A DNA stretch of 64,000 bases from Gambelia wislizenii (lineage: Eukaryota; Chordata; Lepidosauria; Squamata; Crotaphytidae), in the NCBI GenBank assembly GCA_030847615.1, contig JAUMIR010000001.1, forward strand, positions 183,105,001 to 183,169,000, in the 5' to 3' direction. Shown one piece after another: positions 21,766 through 32,490 of this stretch. Numbering within the stretch: position 1 is the first letter of the stretch; each line of letters begins with the position of its first letter. The notes beneath the pieces were generated by a model that saw only the letters and a list, made by a program, of their open reading frames with translations, was not told the DNA's origin and made no database searches. Position numbers and translations under genes: made by a program.

Positions 21766-23191
21766 TCTTTTGCCTGAAAGCATCCACACATCATGCTCCA
21801 CAAAAAAACCTTATATTAAATAAATGTTGGTTAGTGTTGGCCGCTCTCAGATGCAAAGCACATGATCATCAGTGATGTTTATCAGTTGCTGGACTGTACC
21901 ACTTCAGACTGAAGGTGAAGGGTCTCATAGTTGAATGCTCCTTCCTGTAAACAAACAAAATGAAACTTTCCTCCATATTCAGAACTAGTATGTCTGTGAA
22001 TAGACACATGCTGACATTCTAGTTCTGTATGTGCAAATAATGGCCACAATCAAGAAAAAAATATATATACATAGGGGTCCAAATCCATTGGAAACAATGG
22101 AACTTACTAAATGCCAATTGAGTCAATGGGTCTGTTAACAATTTGAACTAACAATTGTATTTAGGCTACAGGGGAAAAAAGAGCTTAATCATTTAATTCT
22201 GTGTTGAATCATGGCCAAAGAATATTCAAACAAGATTTCTTGAACATAGTTTTTACTGATGCACCATATGGGATCCCAGTTCATGCATTTTATAATCCCA
22301 TTGCCCACACAGGTATCCATTATCATTATAATGTGGAAGAAATAACACATAGCTTTCTAGGGAAGTTTTGTTAGGACCATACAGATTCATAGCTGAAATA
22401 GGTTCAGATAGGGTAGCACCTTTTTGACCCTTCAACAAAAGCCTTGTGATCTAGTATGTTTATGCACTATTTGCATGGGGAATCTATGGCCACAGAATCA
22501 ACCTACATGGAAGATTTTAGCATGTATGAACTGGGCTTTGTGTAGATAGGTGAATGAACAAGAAAATAATGAAATAAAATTCAATGCCTTAAACAGAAAT
22601 TTGGGGACATTTCGTTTCTGCTAGCTCTTTTTAAAGAAGCAGTGACACCTACTTTGGAAAACACAGTAAATGATCAGGCAGTGAGAAGATGAAAGTGATG
22701 GTGGGGGGGGGGAGTACATAGAAGCCATACATGAAAATTGGAGCGGGGTGGGGGGAATAAAGCTTCAGAAATTGAAAGCCCAAGCTCATTTCTGCAAACA
22801 TTCCCACATTCAACAGCATGGACAGAGAGTATGTAACAAATTATTAATTGAATGATAGTGATAAACAAGTGTTCACATGATTAGAAAAACACAAAATTGC
22901 ATCACTAAAGGAGGCTTATTCATATGACTGAGAAGCCTCTAGAATGAGGGTGAAACAGAAGAAGCAGAACAAATGATAAAGGGGCTGGCTTCTGCTTCTT
23001 TAACATGCAACTATCCAATTCTCAGCTCAGCTCTTTCCCAACTTGCTCTATAGAATTCGCCAATGTTCAGAAGAGGATTTGCAAACAGCATGGAGGGGGG
23101 ATATAGATGGGAGGATGCAGCAAGAAGCACCCTTTCGTGAGTTTCCTTCTACACACCTTAATAAGATCTCAACCACTGTACTCCTAACTAT
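21766..23191. other. Mostly unassigned
   Basis: A segment near 22075-22150 (AATCCATTGGAAACAATGGA and ATTGAGTCAATGGGTCTG) resembles a fragment of the palindromic repeat at 36795-36905. G-rich runs occur at 22701-22752. No gene is supported. Confidence 0.4.
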
Positions 23192-23767
23192 GGACTTTAT
23201 CAGATGTGGCAAAAATGGTGTCATAATGACACCTAATGAACGCGAAAGGGCACACATATCAGACGATGACATCCTTTCACAATTTTGTGTGGTCAAAAAG
23301 CTGTTACTCTTTATTGATGGGCCAAGCCAAGCCCATCAATAGACCTCCTGTGGTGCTTTTTTGCTGGTATTGCCGGCATTTGAAGCCTCATACTGTTCTC
23401 TCATGATGTCAGCATCAACTCCAGAACACTTCTGGGTGAGAACACGAAAGCCAGGTAGGGGGATGCTCTTTTTTATGAACCTGCCCAGTTCACTTTTAAG
23501 TTTTAAACTGTATTTCCGTGCTTGTGTATCTGTTTTCTGTCTTTCTTTTGCTGTATTTTTTAAATTTACCACACTCACATCTTCTCGCGCAAATCAGCGA
23601 GATCACAAGTACAGAAGTGAACGAAGCTCCGTTCATGCCCCTTTAATGCTGGGGCTGCCTTTTCCCACTGCTAGAGGTAAGTATGAAAGAATGGGTTATG
23701 TTGCCTGCAGAAAAACAATTCAAAATATGGTGGGAAATGTTTTTGCATGGTTAGGTTGATAAAGTCC
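23192..23767. mobile_element. DNA transposon with perfect 11-bp ends
   Basis: GGACTTTATCA at 23192-23202 and its exact reverse complement TGATAAAGTCC at 23757-23767 bound a 576-bp unit flanked by TAT on both sides (23189-23191 and 23768-23770). The interior is richer in CpG than its surroundings and includes a small palindrome CTCGCGCAAATCAGCGAG. Two frames (23361-23759 plus, 23336-23578 minus) have no domain I recognise. I infer a non-autonomous element with a 3-bp target duplication; the superfamily is undetermined. Confidence 0.6.
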
Positions 23768-24383
23768 TATATCTGACATTAATCGGATTAATCCAATTGA
23801 TATGCATTTTTGTTATGCAAATAGCAGCTGGGGTGGTTAAGACTGCTGTGGGTAGTGTGAGAAGCAAAGAAGTTTAACTCTTTATTTCCCTGTCACAGGC
23901 CAGAGCACTCCTTCAAAGGCATTGCTTGCATTTCAAGAAAGGCTCCTTTCTAATGGAGACTTTGTTTGAAATGCAGATGGCAGCTTCAAGAGAGGGAGCT
24001 TTTGTTGGGGCCCTCATGAAAGTCACAGAAAGAATTAGCTATTCCTTCCCAACCACCACAGTCTCAGAAATGCTAAGTCTTCCTTCCTTATAGCTGCTAT
24101 TTGTATGACAAAAACCATTGCATACAGATTGTGTTCACAGCTGATGTCGCTTGTATGTGTAGTTTAGCCCTATCCTTTTTTAAAAAGAAAATCTAATAAT
24201 AATAATAATAATAATAACAACAGGTTTAAGAAAGTAAAAAGCACAGCCATTGTGACAAAAAAGTTATATCGTGCAGAAGTGCACAGCTAGCTGCCACACA
24301 ACAGGCATACACTTATTAATGTTTCTATTCATTTTTTTTTATTATTCCTTTGTACCTTGCCTTTATTCCAAGGCTAAGACACA
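23768..24383. other. Unassigned, with (TAA)n at 24194-24217
   Basis: Contains a short (TAA)8-like microsatellite and no other supported feature. Confidence 0.45.
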
Positions 24384-24605
24384 GGCTACTGCCACACTGC
24401 AGAAATAATGCAGTTTGGCACTACTTTAACTGCCATGGCTCAATGCTATGGAATTCTGGTATTTGTAGTTTTGTGAGATATTTAGCCTTCTTTCTCAGAG
24501 TCCTCTGGTGCCACAAGGAACTATAAATCCCAGAATTCCATAGCATTCAGCTATGATAGTTAAACTGGTGTCAAACTATATTATTTCTGGAGTGTGGCAG
24601 CAGCC
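24384..24605. mobile_element. PIF-like MITE with ACA target duplication
   Basis: Terminal repeats GGCTACTGCCACACTGCAGA and, inverted, GGCTGCTGCCACACTCCAGA bound 222 bp, with ACA at 24381-24383 and 24606-24608. The near-palindromic interior is as at 4745-4965. Non-coding. Confidence 0.8.
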
Positions 24606-25530
24606 ACAGTCTTCTACCACCTCCTTTAGGGCCAGAAGTCTGTGTAACCCCAGGCTTTCTTGAACATGGGATCAAGGCTAAGTCTAACCCCTCTCCACTC
24701 TGATATCATTTCCCTCAAGGGGAAATGGATTTGCCTGTAAAGGAGAGGTTGCTGTTCACATGGAGGCCTTATCACATAGACAATATCCACGATTTTCCAG
24801 GGTTCTTGTTCATGTGGAATCCTTCCATGCAAACTGGAATCTCTCTAGACATGTCACTATCCAATTTATGGGAAGAACAATAAAGAGGGTGGAGCTAGGT
24901 GGCCCCTTGCTCTCATGCTGAAAACAGTGTTATTTTATCTGAAAAGTTATGTCTCCTTTACTTGCCAACTTAAGCATTTCACATTGTAAAATTCTCCTGT
25001 TTTTAAAAGACGATTAGATTGCTAGTCAGGTTCTATCAGCTAGCCACTGAGAGCTTTTCTTGTCATTTTTTTTAATAGAAGACACCGTAAGCATGTTATT
25101 GCTGAGCACAGGGTACTAATCAACAACAGAGACATGCACCAGGACTAATGCAGCTACTATGTCATTCCTTCAGAACTAAACAAATAAAAAAAGATCAACA
25201 AAGGATTTGAGCTCCTTCTGAAAATAAATTGTAGAAAGCAGTGAAATCCAAGAAAGAACTTCAGGTAAGCTGATTTACCTGAAGTTGATTTCATACAGCT
25301 CAGTAACTTGAACGAATGGCCCCTGAAAGATTAGTAGCAATCATGCCATCAAACCGTTTCAAGATTCTTTCCAGTCTCTGTTGAGACCAAACTTAGAGCA
25401 TAGGAGTTACTTTTCAGAAGTATTTGATTAAATTTCAGTACCAATACTCACAAGAGAGGTTAGTTACCATTACAGTCATGTCAAACAAACAAACACACAC
25501 CCCTCATTGTTTTCCTGTTTATCAAGGGGT
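24606..25530. other. No recognised feature
   Basis: No supported gene or repeat. Confidence 0.4.
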
Positions 25531-25538
25531 ATGAAATA

Positions 25539-25776
25539 TTTTGTGTGCCTTCAAGTCACTTCAAACTTATGGCAACCATAAGGTGAAGCTATCACGGGGG
25601 TTTGTTGGCAATATTTGTTCAGAGGGGTTTTTTCCTTTGCCTTTGGCCTTCCTCTGAGGCCGAGGCAATATGACTTGCTCAAGGTCACCCAGTGGCTTCC
25701 CATGGTCTAGCGGGGATTAAGACCCTGGTTTTCAGACTTGTAGTGCAATGCCCAAACCACTACACCATACTGGCTC
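25539..25776 (-). mobile_element. Sauria-type SINE
   Basis: tRNA-derived SINE on the minus strand. The head at 25776 reads GAGCCAGTATGGTGTAGTGG with a tRNA-like box B region downstream; the Bov-B-like 3' end lies at 25539 ('TTCAAGTCACTTCAAACTTA' on the plus strand). Target duplication ATGAAATA lies at 25531-25538 and 25777-25784. Sauria SINEs are transcribed by RNA polymerase III and mobilised by Bov-B LINEs. Confidence 0.88.
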
Positions 25777-25939
25777 ATGAAATAATTCCTGCTAGTTATT
25801 TTAAAAAATATATTTGACTTCTACCAGCCACTGGCCTGTGGTACAAAAACACAGTCTCCTCCTGCCAACCTCATGGTCACCTCAAGACTCACAATACAGC
25901 ATGAGACAGTATCACAAGGTGCAGAATCACTTGAACCAT

Positions 25940-26059
25940 GGGCCTTTTCACACCACACATTATAGCACTATGATTCCACTTTGCTATGGCTCCATCCTAT
26001 GGAGTCCTGGGGTTTGTAGTTTGGTCAAAGACACTAGTGGAGCTCTCTGGCTGAGAGTA
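25940..26059. mobile_element. Palindromic MITE, left half
   Basis: GGGCCTTTTCACACCACACA and 'TATAGCACTATGATTCCACTT' match the 3384-3600 family up to 'CTCTGGCTGAGAGTA'. The right half resumes at 29502 with TGGCTGAGAATTCTAAATGC, so an L1 inserted into this MITE. Confidence 0.7.
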
Positions 26060-27287
26060 GATCAGAAGAGAGAGGGCTGTACCTGATAGGATCCCCCTGG
26101 TCTGGAGCGAAGGCAAGGGATCGTGGTGGATAGTGAACGCTGGAGGAGCTGAAGAAAACTGAGGAACATGAGTTTTGGCCCAGGGAGGGTCAGAAAGAGG
26201 AGAGCTGGAAGACGGTGAGGGAGAGTGGAGCAGAAAAGACTGTTCTAAAATTCTAATAGATTTGAGTGGAACGATACACTAAAGCAGGCAGAAGACGGAG
26301 TGGAGTTCGGTGAACGGAAGCAGGAGCAGTAGTGGAGGAGGCGACCAGAAGGAGACTAGGGAGAGAACGAAAGCGTGGTGTGGAGTAGAATGGAGGGGAA
26401 CAGGCTGAAGAGCTCAAAGGTGAAACTGGACTGGATGTGAATGAAGGAGGGGAGTTACGGAAAGTTGTACTGTTGGAAATTTAAAAGTTTAAAAAAGTGA
26501 AGAACTCTAAGGTGGGAGGTAATAGGAGAAGAGAAAAGAATAGATACGGGAGACTGAGGGACATGGAGTTAAGTTGAGGACTTTGCTGGAAAGGGTCTAA
26601 ATAGAAAAAAAAGGGAAAAAGAAAAAAAGAGGAAGGAATAATTGTGTTTTCGGTGAACAGATAGATTGGAGGGAATACTTGGAAGGGAGTAGTAGTTTAA
26701 ACTGAAAGATATAGAAGTGGAAATCAAATACCAAATAAATAAATAAATAAACAATAACAATAACAAAATAACAACAGAAACTAAAATAAGAATTAATAGG
26801 GGCTGGGATTGTGTGTGTGTGTGTGTATGCTTATTGTTGTTGTCTAGGTTCGAGGTCTCTATATAGGTTTATAGTATATTGTGCTCTCTAAATCTTAAAA
26901 GGGAACCAAAATTGTAATAGTATAAGAAAAAGAAGGGGGGGGAAGAGAAGGCTTGGAGGTTCAGGGATATTAAGCTACTGGTTGAATGAGTTGTTATAAT
27001 AGTGGGAACTATTGATATTAGAACAAAGTTTGGATATTGAAATGTACTAAAATATTTGTTTATACGGCTTATCATTGAAATATAATTTACGTTCTGTTAA
27101 TATAATACTGTAAAGACTTAAAAGGTTAGCAACTGATACATTGGGAATACTTGGATTGTTGTCCTGAAGTGGTGATAGGGGAAAAAAAAATCTGAGATTG
27201 GTGGTGATAGTTGGGAACTTCTTAATATTATTAAGTGAGAGAGCCACCCAATACAGAATACAGAGGATATAAACAATCAGAAGCAAA

Positions 27288-28440
27288 ATGCCGGTCAAGA
27301 GAAATACACAAATTTACACCATCACAACAAGAAGGCAATCGGCAGAATCTATGGACACCCAACAATTACTGTTACAAGAATTGAGGAAGTTTAGAGAAGA
27401 GATGTTTATGGAGATGAAAGAGATAAGAAAGGACATTAAAAGAGATTTAGACATTTTGGGAAAAAATTAAATAAAATAACAGAGGATGTAAGACCCCTGA
27501 ATGAGAAAGTAGACAATCTAGATACAAAAACAAAAAGTTTAGAAAAAATGACAGTGCAATTAAGAGATGATCAAGAACAAGGGGAACTGATGGATCTAGA
27601 ATTATAGATGAGACTAAGAGAGAAGTGTTTAAAACTGAGAGGGCTGATGGAGATGGAGGAGGAAGATCTATATGACAGGTTAATACCAAGCTTAGCAGCC
27701 TATATTGATTTCCCTCTAACAAGGATGGAAATGGAAATTGACAGAATTTTCAGAATAAACTCAAGGGTTGCCACACAAAAAAGACTTCCGAGAGATATCG
27801 TAATATATTTTACAAGAGTAAAAATTAGAGATCATATATTGGAAAAAATTATGAAAAAAAAATTATAGAAGAAAACGAAATTGCAATTTATAAAGATATC
27901 CCGGTGCAAATATTTTAAAAAAGGAAAGACTATCAATTCATTACAGTTAAACTGCAGAAAAAGGGAATACAATATTGCTAGGAAAAAATAGAAGGAATCT
28001 CCTTTAATTTTCAACAGCGGAGATATAGATTGAACACAATCAAGAAAGCGAAGGATTTATTGACTAAATATGGGGAAGATCTGGATGGTAAAGAGAAAGA
28101 GAAAGGGAAAAAGGGGAGAGATCGGACAGATTCTAGGGAAACTGGGAAGGAAGATAAGGGAAGACCTAACAAGAAACAGCAAAGTGATGAGGAAGAACAA
28201 GATGAACAAGATGAGCAGGAGGAAGAAATTGAAGAAATGAGAAGTTGTGGAGAGGAGGTGCCAATAAAACATAAGGTTCTTAAAAGTGAAAAAGAAGAGG
28301 GAGAAGACTCAGAATTAGAGGAAGAGATAGAAGATGAAGTGGAGGAAGAAGTGGAATTTTCTGGATCAGAGGGAGAAGATGAAAATGAGAAGGAAATAGA
28401 AAAAGGAGGAATAGAGTTAGATAGTGATGGACATAACTAA
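27288..28440 (+). pseudogene. L1 ORF1 (RNA-binding protein), broken
   Basis: The N-terminal frame (27288-27470) begins at an ATG and is a charged, coiled-coil-like segment ('LLLQELRKFREEMFMEMKEI') ended by a stop at about 27470. A second frame (27608-27868) resembles the L1 ORF1p RRM and C-terminal region ('DRIFRINSRVATQKRLPRDI'). The third (28030-28440) is a highly acidic tail rich in Glu and Asp. L1 ORF1p trimers coat L1 RNA. The acidic extension is unlike mammalian ORF1p and worth comparing with other squamate L1s. In-frame stops and frameshifts make this copy inactive. Confidence 0.8.
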
Positions 28441-28475
28441 AAAAAATATAACTATAAACTAAGAGTTAATAAATA

Positions 28476-29451
28476 ATGGCACTTAAATTTGTATCATGGA
28501 ATGTGAGAGGAATGAACTCACCATACAAAAGGAAACAAGTATTTCATCATTTAGAAAGAACCAAAGCAGACTTAATATGTATCCAAGAGACACATATAAG
28601 GGAAAAAAATAAAAACCTGCTAAGAAATAGAAAATTAGGCCAAGAGTTCATTAACTCAATTGAGAAGAAAAAAAGAGGGATTGCGATCTATGTGAAAAGA
28701 GAACTGAATGCGAAAGAAACAATAAAAGGTTGCCAAGGAAGGTACCTCGGGGTTGAATTAAATATTATGGACAAAAAAACCCTTGGTTCTGGGAATATAT
28801 GCCCCTTCAGAAAAGAGAGAGAGATTTTACAAAGATCTATTGAAGGTGATATTAGAGAAGGAGTATGAAAATGTAATTTGTCTTGGGGACTGTAATGGAG
28901 TTTTAGACCCACTTAAAGATAGAGCCTCAGGAAAGGGCATAAAGGAAAAACAAGGAAAGTTACCCAGATCCTTCTTTGATTTAATGGAGAATCTTTCTAT
29001 GTTAAACGTATAGAGACACCTTTATAATGACAGTACAGAATTTACATTCTTCTCTGATAGGCATAATTCTTTATCAAGGATTGACATGTTTATAATATCA
29101 AGAAATATGATGAGGCATGTAGAATCAATGGAAATTCTCCCAAGATCAATATCTGACCATAATATGATAAGTTTGAAGATGATCAACAAGAGAAGAAGCT
29201 ACACCTGGAGACTTAAAGAAACTCTTTTAGAAGATGAGAGCACGCTGGAAAGAGTAAGGGCAGCATTGAGGAATTATTTCAGTGAAAATAAAGAGGGAGA
29301 AGTAACAATTCAGAGCGTCTGGGAAGCAAGCAAGATCGTGATTAGAGGAGTTTTAATGCAGATAAACTGCGAAAGAAATAGGAGAATAAAGGAAAAAATG
29401 CAAAAAAATACAAGATGCTGCAAGACAGAAAGAAGAAGAACTAAGGAATGA
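28476..29451 (+). pseudogene. L1 ORF2 endonuclease region, truncated
   Basis: The frame opens 36 bases after ORF1 with 'MALKFVSWNVRGMNSPYKRK', the start of an APE-type endonuclease. The 'LICIQETHI' box holds the conserved catalytic glutamate; 'LGDCNGVLDP' (about 28888) is the later metal and DNA-binding box; and 'SRIDMFIISRNM' with 'SDHNMISLKM' (about 29078-29175) holds the final Asp-His pair. Frameshifts near 28790 and a stop near 29013 break it. The coding region ends after the endonuclease linker at about 29451, so no reverse transcriptase is present. Confidence 0.88.
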
Positions 29452-29501
29452 TCCAGCAAATAAAAATTTGATTAATGAATTAAAAATTTTACAGAAACAG
29501 A

Positions 29502-29567
29502 TGGCTGAGAATTCTAAATGCCACTCCCTTGACAGCCAATCCCAGGCTTCTACAGGATTCCACTATA
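29502..29567. mobile_element. Palindromic MITE, right half
   Basis: TGGCTGAGAATTCTAAATGC followed by 'CCAATCCCAGGC' and 'ACAGGATTCCA' continues the MITE begun at 25940. The outermost right end is diverged or missing. Confidence 0.6.
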
Positions 29568-29667
29568 TTGGTGTAGCATGGAACGACTTCATAGTTCAAG
29601 TGTTGGCTACCCATTCCTCCACCATTTACTGAGGCAATTCCCTGTAACTATACATTAACTAAAAATT

Positions 29668-29805
29668 AGTCAGCCCCCTTTCAGACTGCACGGTTATATT
29701 GCTATTATTCCACTTTAACTGTCATGAGTCCATCCTATGGAATCCTGGGATTTGCAGGTTTGGAAGAAATATTTAAAATTTTCAGCCAGAGGTACTGCTG
29801 GGCAC
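29668..29805. mobile_element. Palindromic MITE fragment
   Basis: Starts near GCCCCCTTTCAGACTGCACG, with 'TTATATTGCTATTATTCCAC' and 'GGAATCCTGGGATTTGCAGG' matching the left arm and centre of 3384-3600. The right arm is lost. Confidence 0.6.
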
Positions 29806-29927
29806 TCAGGATAGCCTCTGGTACTACCAACACTTTCTAGCAAGGATGCAAGTTTCTCAGTTTTGCTGCAAGGGAAAACAACTAATCCTATTTATTAAAT
29901 CCCCATGAATATATCTTTCCAGGGTTT

Positions 29928-30127
29928 CTGACACACTGCAGAAATAATACAGTTTGACACTGCTTTAACTGCCACGGCTCAATACTTTGGCATTCCGGGA
30001 TTTGTAGTTTTGTGAGCTATTTAGCCTTCCCTGTCAGAGTTTTTGTACCACAACAGACTACAAATCCCAGGAATCAATAGGATGGAGCTATGATAGTTAA
30101 AGCAGGGTCAAACTGGATTATTTCTAT
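29928..30127. mobile_element. PIF-like MITE, right end missing
   Basis: CTGACACACTGCAGAAATAA at the left; the interior matches 4745-4965; it ends at GGATTATTTCTA without the terminal CAGTGTGGC. The foldback fragment at 30168 follows 40 bases later. Confidence 0.7.
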
Positions 30128-30167
30128 CAGAAGCCCTGGTGACTTTTCCATATTATAATTTCAGATA

Positions 30168-30372
30168 AGGACATTTTCAGACGGCCCTTACCGCGTAAGC
30201 AGCTTCCGGAGAAGTAACGAGGCTTTTGCGTGGCAGGGGGTCCTTTTCGGACGCCGCTGTCCCTCTTCTGTGACCATTCGTGGCACGTACGTGAAGCTTT
30301 AGAAGCAGCCACGTCATATTTCAATCACAGGCAACTTCCGTGATTGAAATATGACGCAGCCGTCATATTTAA
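30168..30372. mobile_element. Foldback MITE fragment with central hairpin
   Basis: A CpG-rich arm starting CATTTTCAGACGGCCC runs to a central hairpin at about 30328-30356, with stem CATATTTCAATCAC, loop centre CAACTTCC and stem GTGATTGAAATATG. The second arm breaks off after CAGCCGTCATATTT. The ends and loop resemble the complete foldback at 48908-49228. Confidence 0.6.
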
Positions 30373-30554
30373 AGTAACTTCTAAAATGTGATTATTGTCT
30401 AAAATCTTACTAGTGGGAGGAGTGTCAAAACATCCTCACTGGTTTGCCTGTTTTCTTACAAAATGAAAAGAGCAATAAGAAGGCAATTAAAACTGCAATG
30501 CTAAACACCCTTAACAGGGACTAAGCGCCATTAAGAAAGTGAGGCAGGTTGCTA

Positions 30555-30760
30555 TCGTTATTTGCCACCAGGTTGGCTTCAACTTACAGCAGCTCTATAA
30601 ATGCGAGACCTCCAAGAGCCCTGGTCAACAACTGCCCTATTCCAGTCTTGTAAACTCAGGGCCATGGCTTCCTTCATTGATTTATCTGTTCTGTGGCCTT
30701 CCTCTTTTCTTGCTCTCTACCCCTTTTCCCAGCAGCAGCATCTTTTCCAACGAAAGAGGC
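30555..30760 (-). mobile_element. Bov-B (RTE) LINE 3' fragment
   Basis: On the minus strand the sequence resembles the Bov-B 3' region: 'GGAAGCCATGGCCCTGAGTT' (plus strand 30650-30675) and 'TTGGAGGTCTCGCATTTATA' (plus strand about 30595-30615), ending toward 'GTTGAAGCCAACCTGGTGGC'. Horizontally spread Bov-B elements are abundant in squamates and supply the enzymes for Sauria-type SINEs. No coding sequence remains. Confidence 0.55.
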
Positions 30761-30805
30761 TTGCTTCTAAGTAAGGATGCATAAAGGTGTGGTGCTCTTA
30801 ACTAA

Positions 30806-31360
30806 AATTTAGGGCTTATGTAGATGGGCAATATACCCCATCTTGCCCCATTTTAGAGCCCTACAGTGCATATGATGCAGGGCATTTGCCCTGTTCTGCC
30901 CCAGGTTGTCCTCTCCACCCCTGGGGCAGATATGGGGCTAAAATGGAGGGAAGGCGAGGTAGGATCTGATACAATGGTTTATAACAATACTTGGTTTACT
31001 CTGTTACCACCGGCAAGTGACAGATCGGGCCCCATGTATTCGCAGGTGCCTATCTCTGCAGGCTGACCCTCACTGATGCTAGCTCTCCAGGTAGACAGGC
31101 AGGCAGGAGTCCCGCAGCATGTGACTAAGTCTAGTCACATGCATGGGGACTTGATCACATGTGTCAGGCCCCCTTTCTGCCTTCCAAGTCAGAGAAGAAA
31201 ATGGTGGCAGTGGTGGCTGCAGTGATGGGCCAGTGTGCCGTCAGGACTTTCTCCCATTCTGTGCAGGGAACATGGAAAGAACGGGCCAGGTCCACTGCCA
31301 GGATACACCAGCAAGGAGACAGCGTATCATGACTCGCATAGATGGACCTATGTCACTCAG
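30806..31360 (+). mobile_element. PIF/Harbinger-like element, copy 3
   Basis: It begins GGGCTTATGTAGATGGGCAA and ends near CGCATAGATGGACCTATG. The interior shares 'ATACCCCATCTTGCCCC', 'GCATGTGACTAAGTCTAGTCACAT' (partial) and a pattern 'GCAGTGATGGGCCAGTGTGC' with the other two copies. The copy is complete but diverged. Confidence 0.6.
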
Positions 31361-31655
31361 GCGACACAATTCAAAACTATAGACTAAGCACATGGGAGCT
31401 GCAACAAAATGTAAGATTTACACCAGCCAGTTGTGCTTTCCTCTGAAATACTAGAAGCTGTAAGGAGCTTAAGCTGAGCACTGCGTGCCAGTATCACCCT
31501 TTTCCATTTTTGTTTTCTGTACTGAATTATCACCGCTGCTAAAGACTGGCACTGGGCCTGGGGCAAGAAGGACAATTGGGCTGCCCTCTCTAAATCATTC
31601 TACAAATTTAGAGAAAACTTGGATATGCTGAGCTTATAGCCACTCGCTAAACTGT
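31361..31655. other. No recognised feature
   Basis: No supported gene or repeat. Confidence 0.4.
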
Positions 31656-31660
31656 TGAAA

Positions 31661-32490
31661 TGTGTGTGTGTGTTTGTGTTCAAGTCGCCTGTTGACTCAT
31701 GGTGACCCCATTAATTTCATAGGGTATTCTTAGCCAAGGAATACTCAGAGATGGTTTTGCCAGTTCCTTCCTCTGAAAAATAGCCAACAGCCCCTGGTAT
31801 TCATTGGTGTTCTCCCATCCAAGTATTAACCAGGGCTGACCCTGCTTAGGGGGCGTCTATACGATCATAAAAAAATCCGTTTGGGGGGTAAAAAATACAA
31901 ATAGGCTGTCGTTCGTATGCATACGAACCGCCCACATGATTTTTTACCCCCCTAAACTCCCTATGACTCCCTCTTCCCCAAGCTGGGTGGAGCGAGCAAG
32001 CCAAGCAGCGGTTTAAAATCTCCTGCCGCTTTTTATTTTTTTAAAAGGTTCCTGCTTTGCAGACAGTCAGTTTTCCCTATTTACAATATAAAATAAAAAT
32101 AAATAAACATAATTCACGGACTTACCAGACTCTCGCTAGCTGGGAATCCAACATGGCGGGCACTCCCAATTCCCCTCCATGCTAGCCCCGCCCCCCTCTA
32201 CTCGGCCAGCCAATCAGATTACACAGCCTGTTCGTATGTGTGCGAACGGACCATACAGACCTGTCAGCCATCCGAACGGCATACGGATTTCTCATCGCGA
32301 TCCGCTTTCTCTCCCGAACGCCGCATGTGCGTATTTCAGGGTGGAAAACCGGGCACCCCCTCTTTTGGATGCGTGTGTATCTGAACGGCCGTGTGTACCA
32401 AAGCGTGAACTTCCATATGCCGTACGTATTATTTAAATCGTGTAGACGGGACCTTAGCTTCCAAGATCAGACAGGATCTGTTGCCTTTAG
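31661..32490 (-). mobile_element. 5S-rRNA-derived SINE, interrupted
   Basis: On the minus strand the head lies at 32454-32490 ('AGATCCTGTCTGATCTTGGA') and continues at 31848 with 'AAGCAGGGTCAGCCCTGGTT' and 'AATACTTGGATGGGAG', which are 5S rRNA sequences including its internal promoter. The 3' part (31661-31750) is the Bov-B-like tail, 'GTCACCATGAGTCAACAGGC' type. This is the arrangement of 5S-derived Sauria SINEs. The Harbinger element at 31849-32453 splits it. It is not a functional 5S gene: both ends of 5S are missing and the tail is LINE-like. Confidence 0.85.
31849..32453. mobile_element. PIF/Harbinger element, 605 bp, TTA target duplication
   Basis: Exact TTA at 31846-31848 and 32454-32456, with terminal repeats GGGGGCGTCTATACGAT and, inverted, GGTCCCGTCTACACGAT (13 of 17 match). 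Removing the element rejoins the 5S-SINE sequence ..CTGC-TTA-GCTTCC. The interior is CpG-rich and holds palindromes such as GTTCGTATGCATACGAAC. Open frames at 32179-32436 and 32240-32695 run through or out of it and are not genes. Non-autonomous. Confidence 0.9.

Larger units (their letters stand above)
26060..29501 (+). mobile_element. L1-clade LINE, 5' half only
   Basis: The 3.4-kb element contains a 1.2-kb presumptive 5' UTR (26060-27287), ORF1 (27288-28440) and the start of ORF2 (28476-29451). It stops in ORF2 after the endonuclease domain, with no reverse transcriptase, 3' UTR or poly-A. TGGCTGAGA repeats at 26048-26056 and 29502-29510, at both junctions with the split MITE. The 5' UTR is purine-rich and contains a (GT)n run near 26809-26826. 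Confidence 0.85.

Noticed and set aside
23336..23578. 80-codon minus-strand frame as a conserved protein
   Set aside because: It sits inside a unit with perfect transposon-like ends and I cannot match it to any family.
31661..32490. Functional 5S rRNA gene
   Set aside because: Only the middle of 5S is present, it is fused to a LINE-like tail and split by a transposon, so it is a SINE.
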